Positions 28,078 to 37,308 of a stretch of DNA of 64,000 bases are shown in pieces. The position numbers and the translations under genes are program-made. Source of the DNA: Paulinella micropora (Eukaryota; Cercozoa; Imbricatea; Euglyphida; Paulinellidae). The stretch spans positions 160,001-224,000 of the forward strand of contig WBZZ01001164.1 in assembly GCA_019918135.1 (NCBI GenBank), written 5' to 3'. Each line of letters starts with the position of its first letter. Position 1 is the stretch's first letter. The notes beneath the pieces were generated by a model. It saw nothing but the letters and a program-made list of their open reading frames with translations. It did no database searches and was not told the origin of the DNA.

Positions 28078-29261
28078 TCACACATCTTCCGCCCAGCTTA
28101 GGCTCAGGTGCACGTCTGCGGTGCCGGAAGTAGTGCTGGCCGCAATGCAGAGCACTTCGCCGGCCCGACGGCGATGTTGAGCCTGCTTAGGTCGAGACTG
28201 GCCGAAGCCGAGCCTGTGTTTGACACGACGCACGCGGCCACGGCACTGCCACTAGACACCGTGACCAAGCTCGCGGAGTACTCAGTGTTGGAGGCGGCCG
28301 CGTCGTGGTTCGCGTAGGTCGGCGCGCTGCCGAACGTGGCTTGCGTGAGCACTCGCAGGATCACGGGCTTGGTGCCAGAGACGGCCGTGGCGGTCAGCAG
28401 GGTCGGGAACAGCAGATCGTTGTTGGGGAGAGCGCCGATCAAGCTCTTGTTGCGGATCACGAGCACGTTACTTTCGGTCGTGCTGATGGTCTGCACGTTC
28501 GTGCGCGCAAAGCTGAGGGCCAGCTGCCTCACGGGGCCTTCGACCAGGACACCGACACTGGCGGTACGCACCTGGCCGCCCGCGCCGGTGGTCTTGAGCC
28601 TGAACGGCAAGCTGGCGTTGGAGAGCGAAGGCACCGTGTTGGCGCCCGCGTACTGGATTCGGTGCACCGGGACAAGCACCCCGTCCGACTGCCTCTCGAC
28701 CGAGAACGTGACGGCCCCAAACCCTAGGTACTGCATCTGGATCTGAAAGATGTTGCCCTTGGCCCAGTCCTTGCGGTCCATGTAGTCGTCGCCGCCCAGG
28801 CAGTTGTTCAGGTTCCAGTCTTTCTGGTCGATGTAAGTGTCGACAGTCGCGTTGCGGTGCAGGATCCGCAGCCTGTTGGCTCTGGTCTGGTCCTGCACGA
28901 AGAAGAAGCCGTTGTTGTCGTCTCCTAGGCCGGCCATGGCCGAATTAGTCGCGTTGAATGCGGCGCGGAACAGCGCCGTGAAGCGGCAGACGAGCCCTTG
29001 TCCAGCGCGGTACTTACAGCGACGGAGCGTCTCGGCCTGCGCGGCGCCGCTACGCGACAGCAGGCCGGCGGCGGTGGTCACGGAGCCAGAGGTCGCGAAC
29101 TTTCGCGGGTTCAGGGTGCCGGTGTAAGGGAAAGTCTCCTGCACTAGCGGGGTAGACTCCGCGACCTTGTGCTCGCCAAAGGCCGTGACCATGCTATGCA
29201 GCGGTTTCGTTTCGACCACATCCTCCAGGCGCAGGCGCTTGCTGCCGCTGAGCGTCAGCAT
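28078..29261 (-). pseudogene. conserved PLV structural protein of block 2, late one-base frameshift
   Basis: Starts at 29,261 (MLTLSGSKRLRLEDVVETKP). Landmarks are AFGEHKVAESTPLVQETFPY, KYRAGQGLVCRFTALFRA, GNIFQIQMQYLGFGAVTFSV and VHRIQYAGANTVPSLSNASL, each matching the block 1 protein at 11,962-13,274. Near 28,160 one G seems lost: the present frame runs to 28,104, while another frame gives a C-terminus similar to the block 1 protein and stops at 28,078. The protein is beta-rich, about 390 residues. Its leader on the minus strand is the TTTTTTTTCC/ACTAGACTAG region shared with the divergent penton-like gene. Virion role inferred. Confidence 0.75.
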
Positions 29262-29326
29262 CTCGGTTTTTTTTCCTCTTGTACTAGACTAGTGAGACAA
29301 CATTTAATTTTTGTTAAATTCCCGAA
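29262..29326. promoter_or_regulatory. divergent promoter region with ACTAGACTAG palindrome-like motif
   Basis: 65 bp between divergent virion genes. It holds T8CC, then GTACTAGACTAGTGAG and an AT-rich stretch. TAGTCTA/TAGACTA words recur in leaders at 22,793 and 24,024 and, in a related form, at 19,414. Confidence 0.4.
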
Positions 29327-30045
29327 ATGAGCGGCCTGCGCAGCATCTCGGAGATGAACATCCTGGTCCGCAGCAAGGACCGCGACCGGGTGCAAGAGGC
29401 GGGCGATTCGGCCGAGTTCCGGCTGTCGCTGTCGGAAGCGATCCAAGGCAAATACAAGCTCATCTGGGCCACGATCCCGAACGCGACGTACAACATCAAC
29501 TCCAAGAACAACAAGCTCTACTTAAACTCCACGGCCACGGGCGATGTGACCATCACGATTCCATCGCAAAATTATACAGGCGAGACCCTGGCCGACACGC
29601 TACAATCGCTTTTAATCAACGAGGGCTTTGTACAAGTAGGACAGACGATCGGAGTGGTTTATCTCGACACTATTAACTAAGCTCAAGCTGCAGTTCACGC
29701 TGTCTGGTGGCTACAGCAAGAGCGGCGAGGACAGTGCGCACGCCGTGCTAGGCTTCCCGACTTCGGCCCAGAACGAGCTCTTTACGCTGACACCGGGCCA
29801 GGCCACCGTCTTGCCACAGGTCGTGGCGCTAGGCCTGCCGATCTCGCTAGGCATCAAGATCAAGGAATGCTCAAGCCTGGCCTACTCGACGGGCGGCAAC
29901 TAGGAGGAAGGGGGGCGACCAGTACGTGGTGTTTCCGACGCTGACGAAGTACTTGCATCTGCAGGTGTGTAACCCTGACACCAGGGACAAGGTGGACTTG
30001 AACGGGGCGGACTGGGAGATGCTGCTGTCAAAAGCCGGCTGTTGA
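29327..30045 (+). pseudogene. penton-like minor capsid protein of block 2, frameshifted
   Basis: ATG 29,327 gives MSGLRSISEMNILVRSKDRD, then FRLSLSEAIQGKYKLIWATI and PNATYNINSKNNKLYL, the same layout as the block 1 protein at 9,422. TAA at 29,678-29,680 ends the first frame. A shifted frame continues (LQFTLSGGYSKSGEDSAHAV), stops at 29,900, and shifts again to the natural end KYLHLQVCNPDTRD...WEMLLSKAGC at 30,045. An unspliced 64-bp intron ending at 29,689 could also explain the first break, but the sequence reads well through it with a one-base shift. Vertex protein role inferred. Confidence 0.6.
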
Positions 30046-30065
30046 CCGAGTGGCCGCCGGCCCAG

Positions 30066-30300
30066 CAGTCGCACATTCCTTTAAAGCTTGCAGTTTACCA
30101 TGACGAGGATAAAATCCCGGCCATGCGATCGCATGCCGACTTGCACAGTAAAATTTTTACAGCCAATGTGCAAGTCGGGCAAGGGGGGGGGGGGGGGCTG
30201 TCGGTGTGCGCGCGCTGCTACTGTCGCACATTTTTTTTAATCTTGCAGTTTCCCACCCACAAAAGTAAAGATGGACGAGGATAAAATCCTGACTATCCGA
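30066..30300 (+). repeat. local duplication of a gene leader and first codons
   Basis: The segment 30,066-30,128 (TCGCACATTCC..TTGCAGTTT.., then GACGAGGATAAAATCC) is repeated at 30,226-30,300 directly before and into the SLATT-like gene, whose first codons contain the same GACGAGGATAAAATCC. Between them is a G15 run (about 30,183-30,199). The first copy has no long frame. Confidence 0.65.
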
Positions 30301-30945
30301 GCGCGGTCGAGCGAGAATCATGACTCGGACGACAGCGACGTCAAGCGAGAGGAAGAGAAGTGGTCTTCGAGGCACGAGCAATATTTTGCCAGCGTAGTGG
30401 ACGAGTGTGCCCTGCACGCGCGCCTCAACAACTCGGCCGGCTACTACTACTACAACCGTTTTCTGTTGTTTGGCTTGCTGTCTACGATCGTGCCGGCGAT
30501 TTGTTCCGTTATTGTGGGAAATTTCGGCTTCAAGGCATGTGAAGCGGGCCGGGCGGGCTACGACTGGGTCAGCGTGACCTGCCTGATCGTAGTAGCCATC
30601 GTCTCTGGCACCAACAGCTTTTTCAACTTTGGGCAGAAAGCAGAGCGCCACTTCTCCTGCGAGATCCTCTTTGAGATGGTTAAGAATGAACTGTCAGTAG
30701 AAATGGCCAAGAAGAGGCGCTTTAGATTAGCGGCGGGCGTGCTGCTGGTCAAGATTACCATGGCCCTGGAGAAAGTGCGTTCGAACGAGCAGGTTATACC
30801 GGGCGTGGTGCTGTGGGCGCACCGCCTGGACCGCGAGAAGCTGGCCAAAGCGCGCGCGCAGATGGTCACGAGCGGCGACCCGGTCAGGATCCACCAGAGC
30901 ACGCCCGTGACGCTGGGCAGGCACCTGATCCCGATGCCTACTTAG
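30271..30945 (+). CDS. 2TM SLATT-like membrane protein
   Basis: An intact 224-residue frame from ATG 30,271 (MDEDKILTIRARSSENHDSD). An acidic N-terminus leads to two transmembrane helices, FLLFGLLSTIVPAICSVIVG and VSVTCLIVVAIVSGTNSFFN, then NFGQKAERHFSCEILFEMVK and a helix-rich C-terminus. Two helices followed by an N.FN...K...H....Y/F..L...I..E pattern resemble SLATT/DUF4231-type domains, which in bacteria are predicted pore-forming effectors and which also appear in large DNA viruses. Function in this virus is unknown. The gene sits after a duplicated leader. Confidence 0.6.
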   Translation: MDEDKILTIRARSSENHDSDDSDVKREEEKWSSRHEQYFASVVDECALHARLNNSAGYYYYNRFLLFGLLSTIVPAICSVIVGNFGFKACEAGRAGYDWVSVTCLIVVAIVSGTNSFFNFGQKAERHFSCEILFEMVKNELSVEMAKKRRFRLAAGVLLVKITMALEKVRSNEQVIPGVVLWAHRLDREKLAKARAQMVTSGDPVRIHQSTPVTLGRHLIPMPT

Positions 30946-31289
30946 CTGATGGTGCAGACCTTGGGACACAGCTCGCAGCAGTTGGTAGCGAGGGCGGCCT
31001 TCACGAGCTCCCAGATGACATCGACCACGGGCGGGATGAGCTTGTCCACATTGTCGTCAGGACACAAGTCCAGGAGCACGGAAATGAGGATCTGCCTCTT
31101 CTCCTCGCCAGTATGATTAGTATAGAGAGCAAGGTACTTGACCCCGTGAACAATGAGCTGCGGCACTGATTGCCAAGTGAAATCGCTGTAGCTGCGCTTG
31201 AGCTCGAGTGCGAGCTCGTGCGAGGTTACGGTGATGGACTCTGGCGACGAGGGCATCAGCCGTTGTTCGGTCTTACGTCTTTGCAACAT
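30942..31289 (-). CDS. 115-residue helical protein, unknown
   Basis: An intact frame convergent with, and overlapping by 4 bases, the SLATT-like gene. It starts MLQRRKTEQRLMPSSPESIT. The central part (ALYTNHTGEEKRQILISVLL) and the end (KLIPPVVDVIWELVKAALAT) are amphipathic or hydrophobic helices followed by CCELCPKVC. A 'G.EK...IL..LL' helix plus a hydrophobic helix recalls a widespread small-protein family of algal viruses, but I cannot name it. It shares its upstream region with the divergent ribonucleotide reductase gene. Confidence 0.55.
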   Translation of the reverse strand: MLQRRKTEQRLMPSSPESITVTSHELALELKRSYSDFTWQSVPQLIVHGVKYLALYTNHTGEEKRQILISVLLDLCPDDNVDKLIPPVVDVIWELVKAALATNCCELCPKVCTIS

Positions 31290-31401
31290 GTTCTTTGTTC
31301 TGTTGTACCGATAAGAAAAAAATATATCATCTTTCCCTTTATAGTATTAAAAGAGAGTAAATGGCCTTGCTGAAGCTGGACAACCGACAGCTGCACGAAT
31401 T

Positions 31402-32379
31402 ATGGATACTGAAGAAAAACTGCTCGTGCCGGAAGAATCGCGGTTTTGTCTCTTTTCCATCAGGCGTCCGGACCTGTATTCATTCTATGAAGCTTCCCTG
31501 CGCTCGTTCTGGACGGCAAACGAGCTTGATCTGAGCCGGGAACAGGCCGATTTCAAGAAACTGAGTGCAGACGAGTAGCATTTTATTAAGATGGTACTGG
31601 GCTTCTTTGCTAGCTCGGACGGCATCATCCAAGAGAACCTAGCCGCTAATTTTTTGGCCGAAGTGCAATATTCCGAAGCGAGACTTTTTTATTCTTACCA
31701 GATCTTTAATGAGGCCGAACACTCGCGGACCTACAGCCTGTTGATCGACACGATCATCAGCGACCAGCAAGAAAAAGATAAGTTGTTCAATGCGATCACG
31801 CAGGTCCCGACCGTCGCACAAAAAGCCAAGTGGGCGCTGCAGTGGCTCAGCCCGGCCCGGTCTTCGTTTGCCGAGCGCCTGGTGGCGTTCGCTTGTGTGG
31901 AACGTGTCCAGTTCGCCTCTTCTTTCGCCTCCATCTTTTGGCTGAAACAAAAGCACCCGGGCCTGCTGCAAGGTCTGTGCACCAGCAACGAGTTTATTGC
32001 GCGGGACGAGACGCAGCACGGCCTGTTCGCGTGCCACTTGTACAAGCACCACGTGTCGAACAAGCTGCAGATGTCGCGCATTTTCCATATCGTGGCCGGC
32101 TGTGTCGAGGTCGAGCGGAGGTTCATCAGCGAGTCGCTGCCGGTGGCCTTGCTGGGACTGAACCCCAAGCTGATGGAACGGTACGTTGAGTTAGTGGCGG
32201 ACGGCCTGCTGCAGAACTTGGGCCTGAGCGAAAAGCTGTACGGGGTGGCCAAGTGTCCCTTGCCCTTCATGGAGCAGCTAGGCATGGTAGGCAAGACTAA
32301 CTTTTTCGAGAAAAGAGTGAGCGAGTACGCGCGGGCGCCGGCCAAGGAGCCGGAATGGGGCCTAGACCAGGACTTCTAG
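31402..32379 (+). pseudogene. ribonucleotide reductase small subunit (class I R2), one nonsense codon
   Basis: ATG 31,402 starts MDTEEKLLVPEESRFCLFSI. TAG at 31,576-31,578 (codon 59) interrupts LSADE-HFIKMVLGFFASSD, where the family normally has a basic residue, so AAG to TAG is likely. The rest of the 325-residue frame is intact. Metal and radical-site motifs are DGIIQENL, YSYQIFNEAEHSRTYSLLID, CVERVQFASSFASIFWLK and FIARDETQHGLFACHLY. R2 holds the tyrosyl radical for dNTP synthesis. No large subunit R1 is present in the window, so the virus would depend on host R1. A viral-size R2 (about 320 aa) fits. Confidence 0.9.
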
Positions 32380-32657
32380 CCATTGATGGTGTCAGACAGC
32401 TCTACGACCGTCTCTTCTAGTGCCATTTCGGCCTCGACTGCCGCGTGGGCGGCAGACTCGGCGGCCGCCTCCGCTTCCTCTTCTTGTTGGATCAATTGCT
32501 TGATCTGCAGGCGTGTCTCCCTGCAACCACAGACCTTTTCACAGAGCGCAATCTGCAGCTGTAACTTCTCTCGTTCTACGGCCAGGATCCGGCGGCGGGC
32601 TAGGCACGTGGCCAGCTCGTTCTCGTTCTCCGCTAGTGCTTGTCGCAACGCGTCCAT
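32376..32657 (-). CDS. 93-residue coiled-coil protein
   Basis: An intact frame, MDALRQALAENENELATCLA onward, heptad-rich throughout with a Glu/Ala-rich C-terminal half and a short CEKVCGC in the middle. It is convergent with R2 and overlaps its stop by 4 bases. The upstream sequence on the minus strand is AT-rich (TTAATTAAAAAAA). Possibly a trimeric stalk or cement peptide. No family recognised. Confidence 0.55.
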   Translation of the reverse strand: MDALRQALAENENELATCLARRRILAVEREKLQLQIALCEKVCGCRETRLQIKQLIQQEEEAEAAAESAAHAAVEAEMALEETVVELSDTING

Positions 32658-32700
32658 TTCTTTTTTTAATTAAAAAAATACAGAATCGATAGAAAAAAAA

Positions 32701-35320
32701 TTAGCCAGGGATCTCCGTAATGGTCACTCTGCCTCTTGAATACACAGTTGAACCGCCGACGACAAGGCTCCACGTGACACCGCCTTGCGTGTCGCCGTAG
32801 GCTTCGAACCAGATATACTCATTTGCCGCCACTTCCATGATGCCCGACAGGCTGGGCGAAGCGAACCGCCCGTTGCCATAGAGCCCATGGGCGGTAGTTG
32901 TCGCCTGAAAATTGACTTCTGTCTGCTGTACGCCGGTGCTTGAGGCGGGTCTCACTGCACTCTTTTCGACCCAGACATCGTAATAGGCGCCACTGGTCGG
33001 CGGGCTGTTGGTAGCCGCTGTTCACGACCTGGCAGAACACGTCCGGCATGCCCAGGAAATGGCTGATCACTGCCTCGTTAAGTTTATTACTTCGGCTTAC
33101 GGTGATGTTGCCGTACACGGGCGCCAGCCTCACCACGCCATCGACCGGGATCTTCCTGCCATTTCCGCTGGCGACAGTGACGGCCGTGTCACTCGTCAGC
33201 CAATGGCCACGGTCCCACGTGCCTAATTCAAACTCGCCGAGGTCGTTGATTTGGAGCACGCGGTCCGTGCCGGCGGAGGGCAACGCGGTCAGCAGCTTCA
33301 GCGTGTTTTTGCCGCACATGAGCGTGTCCACGCCCGTGAGGCCAGTGGAATTGACCGACACGCCCTCGGACTCAACGACGGGCGCAAAGGTCCCCACGAC
33401 GGACGCGGCACTCGAATGTACCGAAGTGACAATAAACCGGTGGTAGTAATAGAACGCGGTCGAAGCGGGCGCGCTCGAGTTCAGGGTCTGTGACGTCGTG
33501 GTAAAAGAGAAGTTACCGGACCAGACCAGTGTCCATGTACTGCCATTGTCCGACCCCGCCAACGTGAAGCTTTTGGTCGAGGTATTAAGAGTAACTCCGT
33601 TGGTCAACGCGAAGCTCGTGATTCTGTACCGGCGCTGCTGGTGCTGGAGCGTAAAATATTCGCCGTACACGTTGCTGCCGCCTACGTTGGTAACGGGGTT
33701 GTTTGTCGTGTTAATACTCCCGTCCGAGTTGTAGCGGCCGAGGCTAGTCCAGCCATTGGCAGCGACACCGTCGAAAACTCTCCAGCTCTCCTGGCTTGCT
33801 TGTGCGAAAGAGTGGCTGAGCACCCAGTTAGGGTCCGTGGTAGGCGTATAGGCCGACATGGAAATCCAGGTCGGCAGCGTCACTGAGCCAGAAGTCACGA
33901 CCGTGGTGGAGGTGATCTGGGGCACCATCAGCCCTGCAGAAGTCAGGCTCAGAACGGCAGTCTGGGCCGGCGCGGGGGCTAACTGAGTGAATAACGAGCT
34001 GTCCGCCCCTGTCGCTAGCTGGCCGCTGGAATCAAGGGTCACTAACGCAGTGCTACCATGCAGAGCGGTCGGTAGCTTGAGTGCGGAGGAGCCAGAAGCC
34101 GGAGCTGAAAGCGTGCTGGTGCCTCCCGCCCCGCTGAGAGACAGTGAGCCGGCCGCCCCTGTCGCGAGCTGGCCTCCCGAGTCCACTGTCACTAACGAAG
34201 TGCTGCCAGGCAGCGAACTCGGTATCTTTAGTGACGAAGCACCCAGCGCCCCGGCCGGCGTTAGCGACACCAGCGACGTCGCCGCGGGAGGGTCCGTGTT
34301 GATTGTCAGCGCGGTCAGGAAGCCTGTGTTGGTCGCGGTGCTGGCAGCGAGAGTAAGTGAGGCGGACTCTGGTGCGAACGTCGGCACAAGGCCACCGATC
34401 TGACAGCTGGAAGTCTATACGGCTTGAAGCTGCTCGAACACGAGCTTGTGGTACTTGTAAGCGCTGTTGCCAGCCGAAGGGGTCAGAGTGTTCAGTGTGT
34501 ACCAGCCCCCTGCCAGACCGGTAAAACGGTTCAGGTCGACATAGGTCGTGTCGTCGTCGGAGCCCTGGAGCAACACCTGCTTGGGTGCCAGACTGCCGGT
34601 GAGGTTATTCGCGTTCCATAGGGCAATAGAGGACAGGCGGTGCTTGCGCGGGTTGAATATCTTAACCCACTCGCTGCCTACGCCGTTGACATAAGTGTTA
34701 AACCCGGAGGCCCAGTAAAAAAAGGCGTCGTTCAGCACAATCCTGTCTACTCGGTAGTCAGAGTTGGCGTTTGAGGTAGAAGACGACAGGGTCCACGAAT
34801 TTGCGGTCGCCAAAGTGTTTGAAACGGTTGTCCAGCTGCTGTAGGCGGTCGGCCAGACTGGTCCTGTCACTTCGGTCGTCGGTTGCTGTGTGTGACTGAG
34901 CTGGCCACTGGCGCCGATGGTCACTAGTGACGTGCTGCTTGGTAGAGCGGTCGGCAGCTTGAGTGCAGAGGTGCCGGACGCAGGAGCGGAAAGCGTGCTG
35001 TCGCCGTCCGCCCCCGTCAGCTTGAGCGTCGACGAATTCACGAGATTCGCGAGCGACACCTGATGGGGTTTGTTGTAGTTCGTCGTGTGTGAGGTGAAGG
35101 AGGTAGTAGTAGGAGCTCCGACTTGGGCGGCCGTGACTTGGTGAGGGTTGGCGTAGTCTATCAAGTGACTGCTGAGGCCCGGCGCGCCGTCACTCGCCCA
35201 TCTCACGCCCCCGTCGCCGACCGAGACGAGGACGTCGCCGTTCTGTCCGGCCCCCGGCAGCACAAAAGAGTCAGTCGAGCCATCGAGCCGGCGGCGCTTG
35301 TTCCCCCGGCCAGAGTCCAT
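32701..35320 (-). pseudogene. fibre protein of block 2 with phage-like repeats and discoidin-like domains, broken
   Basis: One frame from ATG 35,320 is interrupted by TAG at 34,415-34,417 and continues in the same frame to about 33,020, where a shift leads to the last segment ending at 32,701. The N-terminus MDSGRGNKRRRLDGSTDSFV precedes repeats like YANPHQVTAAQVGAP, common in phage tail fibres. Three or more repeats around STLSAPASGSSALKLPTAL follow. Two domains end in KYHKLVFEQ / YYHRFIVTS after WVKIFNPRKHRLSSIALWN-like strands, resembling F5/8-type (discoidin) sugar-binding folds. The C-terminus NEYIWFEAYGDTQGGVTW looks like a C1q/TNF-like head. Total about 870 codons. Receptor binding is inferred. 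Confidence 0.65.
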
Positions 35321-35366
35321 TTAGTTTACTGACTCAACAAGAGAAAAAAAAAGTTTTTAGTTATTT

Positions 35367-35586
35367 TTACAGAATCTCGTCTAGGAAATTGTCCACGAAG
35401 CGCATCCGCTCCGCCCAGGTGTCTCCGCCGGGGACGTCTCGCGCGGGGTTGATGCAGGCGCCGTCGCCGTAGGGTCTGCAGACGAGCGAGGCCAGGTCCT
35501 TGGGGTCGCCTCTTTTCCCGGTCCCTGACCAATACAGCTGGCCTTCGAAAAAGCAGGCTCCACCAGGTAGGACAGACTGCTAACAT
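35367..35586 (-). pseudogene. small decayed gene, unknown
   Basis: The frame starting at ATG 35,586 (MLAVCPTWW) is not the best one. A coherent reading begins about 35,545 in another frame, with FFEGQLYWSGTGKRGDPKDL, VCRPYGDGACINPARD and ERMRFVDNFLDEIL, ending at TAA 35,367-35,369. One or two base changes near the N-terminus explain the mismatch. About 72 residues, acidic/Gly-rich, no membrane segment. It is followed upstream by the gene A stop with an A-tract spacer typical of block 2. Confidence 0.5.
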
Positions 35587-35635
35587 TTCGTAATTAACAG
35601 AACCAGAGGAAAAAAAACAGTTTAATAATTTTTTC

Positions 35636-36457
35636 TTACTGCTCGGCCAGTAGTGCCCGGACTCTTTGGAAGAACCCGAGGAGACGCCTGTTTACTTCCT
35701 CCTCCGTTTCCTTCCAGTACTTGTCCTTTAACTTGCGGATGGAGACAACTAGCTTCCTGTTTCCCCGTATGTCGTGTTCAGTTTCAGGCTGAGGCGTTTT
35801 GTCCGCGATACTCCATTCGCCCTGCCATGGGTCACACGGGCCAACACCGGGCACGAGAAGGGGGGGCAAAGACATGTTCTTGCACAGGCTCTCGTGGTAG
35901 AAACCGTCACAAGACTTCCACGCGCCAGCCTCCAGCGGCTCGTGGCAGGCTGGATTGACGTATTCCCTGACCACGCCCACGAGCGCGGCCGGTATACCGA
36001 TCTCCTCTCCCAGCAGGTACAGGCCTTTGTGCTCCGCGGCGACCAGGCCGGCCACGGTGCCCATCAACGGGTCCTCGACGGACACTGTCATTACCAGTTG
36101 GTCCAACACAAAACACTCAGCGTAGCGGATATCTTCGTCATACCAGTATACCTTGTCGCCGTATTCGTTGGTGACGAGGATGCTGGAGGGGGCCAAAATA
36201 AACTTGTGATAAGCACCATTGGTCATACGGTAGGATATGTCAACCGGTTCCTTCAACAGGTCTGATAGCAGGTCACTCAACGGGGCGTACATACGGCGTC
36301 TGCGCTCGCAGAAGCGCTCTAAGGCCTGCCTCGCGTGTTCGGGTATCTGCTGGTCAGTGGCTGTGCGCGTAAGCGGAGGCAGTACCAGGCGGCGTCGCTT
36401 GAGAGGCTGGGAGTCCGTACCAGCAGCTGTTCGTTTATTCCGCAGAGCGAGCATCAT
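35636..36457 (-). CDS. gene A: 273-residue protein, paralogue of gene B
   Basis: An intact frame from ATG 36,457 (MMLALRNKRTAAGTDSQPLK). A basic N-terminus KRRRLVLPPL is like the KRARRVILPRG of gene B (37,309-38,190). Further shared features: a central helix before a two-Cys/Pro turn (VVREYVNPACHE versus RLVCSYLPTPAYY), a Trp/Tyr-rich part, and the C-terminal helix YWKETEEEVNRRLLGFFQRV versus WTAVEDRINRRLQTVFQRL. So A and B are diverged copies in opposite orientation near the right end. The function of the family is unknown; nuclear localisation is suggested by the basic tract. Confidence 0.65.
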   Translation of the reverse strand: MMLALRNKRTAAGTDSQPLKRRRLVLPPLTRTATDQQIPEHARQALERFCERRRRMYAPLSDLLSDLLKEPVDISYRMTNGAYHKFILAPSSILVTNEYGDKVYWYDEDIRYAECFVLDQLVMTVSVEDPLMGTVAGLVAAEHKGLYLLGEEIGIPAALVGVVREYVNPACHEPLEAGAWKSCDGFYHESLCKNMSLPPLLVPGVGPCDPWQGEWSIADKTPQPETEHDIRGNRKLVVSIRKLKDKYWKETEEEVNRRLLGFFQRVRALLAEQ

Positions 36458-36735
36458 TTTTCTTTGCAGGTAGGGCGGAGCAATTGCGGGGTGGCACCTA
36501 AGACCGAAAAAAAATAGAATTAAAAAGGGGACAAAGCAAATTTAGCGTGTTTTGCGGCCACACTGAAATTTTCGCGGAAATTTGGCGTGGTTTTGCGGCG
36601 CGGTAAGTTCCCGGGAAATCGACCACAAAAACAGGCGAGGAAAAAAGGCATTGCCCCCTGTTCCGGCTGCTGACCACTTTTGCTCGAGACAGACTCGAGA
36701 CTTCTGAGCTTCTCAAGACACATGACCCTCCCTAC
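36458..36735. promoter_or_regulatory. upstream region of gene A with TTTTCGCGGAAA-type motif
   Basis: No gene. It contains AAATTTTCGCGGAAATTT at 36,566-36,583 and two copies of CGTG(G)TTTTGCGG (36,546-36,557; 36,586-36,598). The region upstream of the block 3 polymerase carries the same words (TTTTCGCGAAAA 55,966-55,977 and CGTGTTTTGCGGG), so the two are related. TTTCGCG resembles an E2F site; role inferred. Confidence 0.45.
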
Positions 36736-36749
36736 CGCGTGCCTGCACA

Positions 36750-37130
36750 ATGGTGGAGGGAGAAGGGAGAAGGGAGAAGGGAGAAGGGAGAAGGAAAGTA
36801 ACGGTAAAGCGTGCCGGTTCGAGAAAACAACCCCCCTAGCTCCGGTGCAGGTTCAGAGGAACCGACCCCCCTAGCTCCGGTGCCGGTTCAGAGGAACCGA
36901 CCCCCCTAGCTCCGGTGCCAGTACGAGGAAAACGACCCCTCCCCCTCCTCTGGGGCACGCTTGGCCCGTAATATCAGGAGGGGGGGGGGGGTGGTCACGG
37001 CTGCCCCGGGCGCAGAGCGGCGCAGACCCCCCCCCCCCCCCCCATTCCCTGTGCGGATTCAGAGGAAGGGACCCCCCCCCCCCTTCCAGAACCAGTCCAA
37101 GGAAAACGACCCCCCCCCTCCCATAGATTG
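36750..37130. repeat. purine minisatellite and 34-bp C-rich minisatellite before gene B
   Basis: GGGAGAA is repeated about six times (36,759-36,800). Then a unit of about 34 bp containing CCCCCCTAGCTCCGGTGC and TTCAGAGGAACCGA is repeated three to five times with growing C-runs (up to C16). A related C-rich minisatellite precedes the truncated gene B copy at 56,170-56,320. The GGGAGAAGG motif returns at 37,150-37,185. Confidence 0.7.
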
Positions 37131-37308
37131 CATGCACATTGTCTTCCACAATGCTCGAGGGAGAGGGGAGAAGGGAGAAGGGAAGGGAGGGAGAGCGTGC
37201 CGGCACGCGTGCCGCGTGCCACCTCGACCTAAGCCAAAGGGAGTAACGGACGGTACCCAACCACCCTCACAACCAGCCCAGCTGAGAATCACCAAAGTCC
37301 CAAAAGAA

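Noticed and set aside
15061-31578. Stop-codon reassignment as the explanation for TGA in PolB, TGA in the F-box gene and TAG in R2
   Set aside because: All three stop codons and many frameshifts occur within genes, and the same codons serve as normal ends elsewhere, so decay is simpler.
34388-34417. A 21-bp GT..AG segment at the fibre stop codon as an intron
   Set aside because: It is too short for splicing; a plain nonsense codon in the same frame explains the break.
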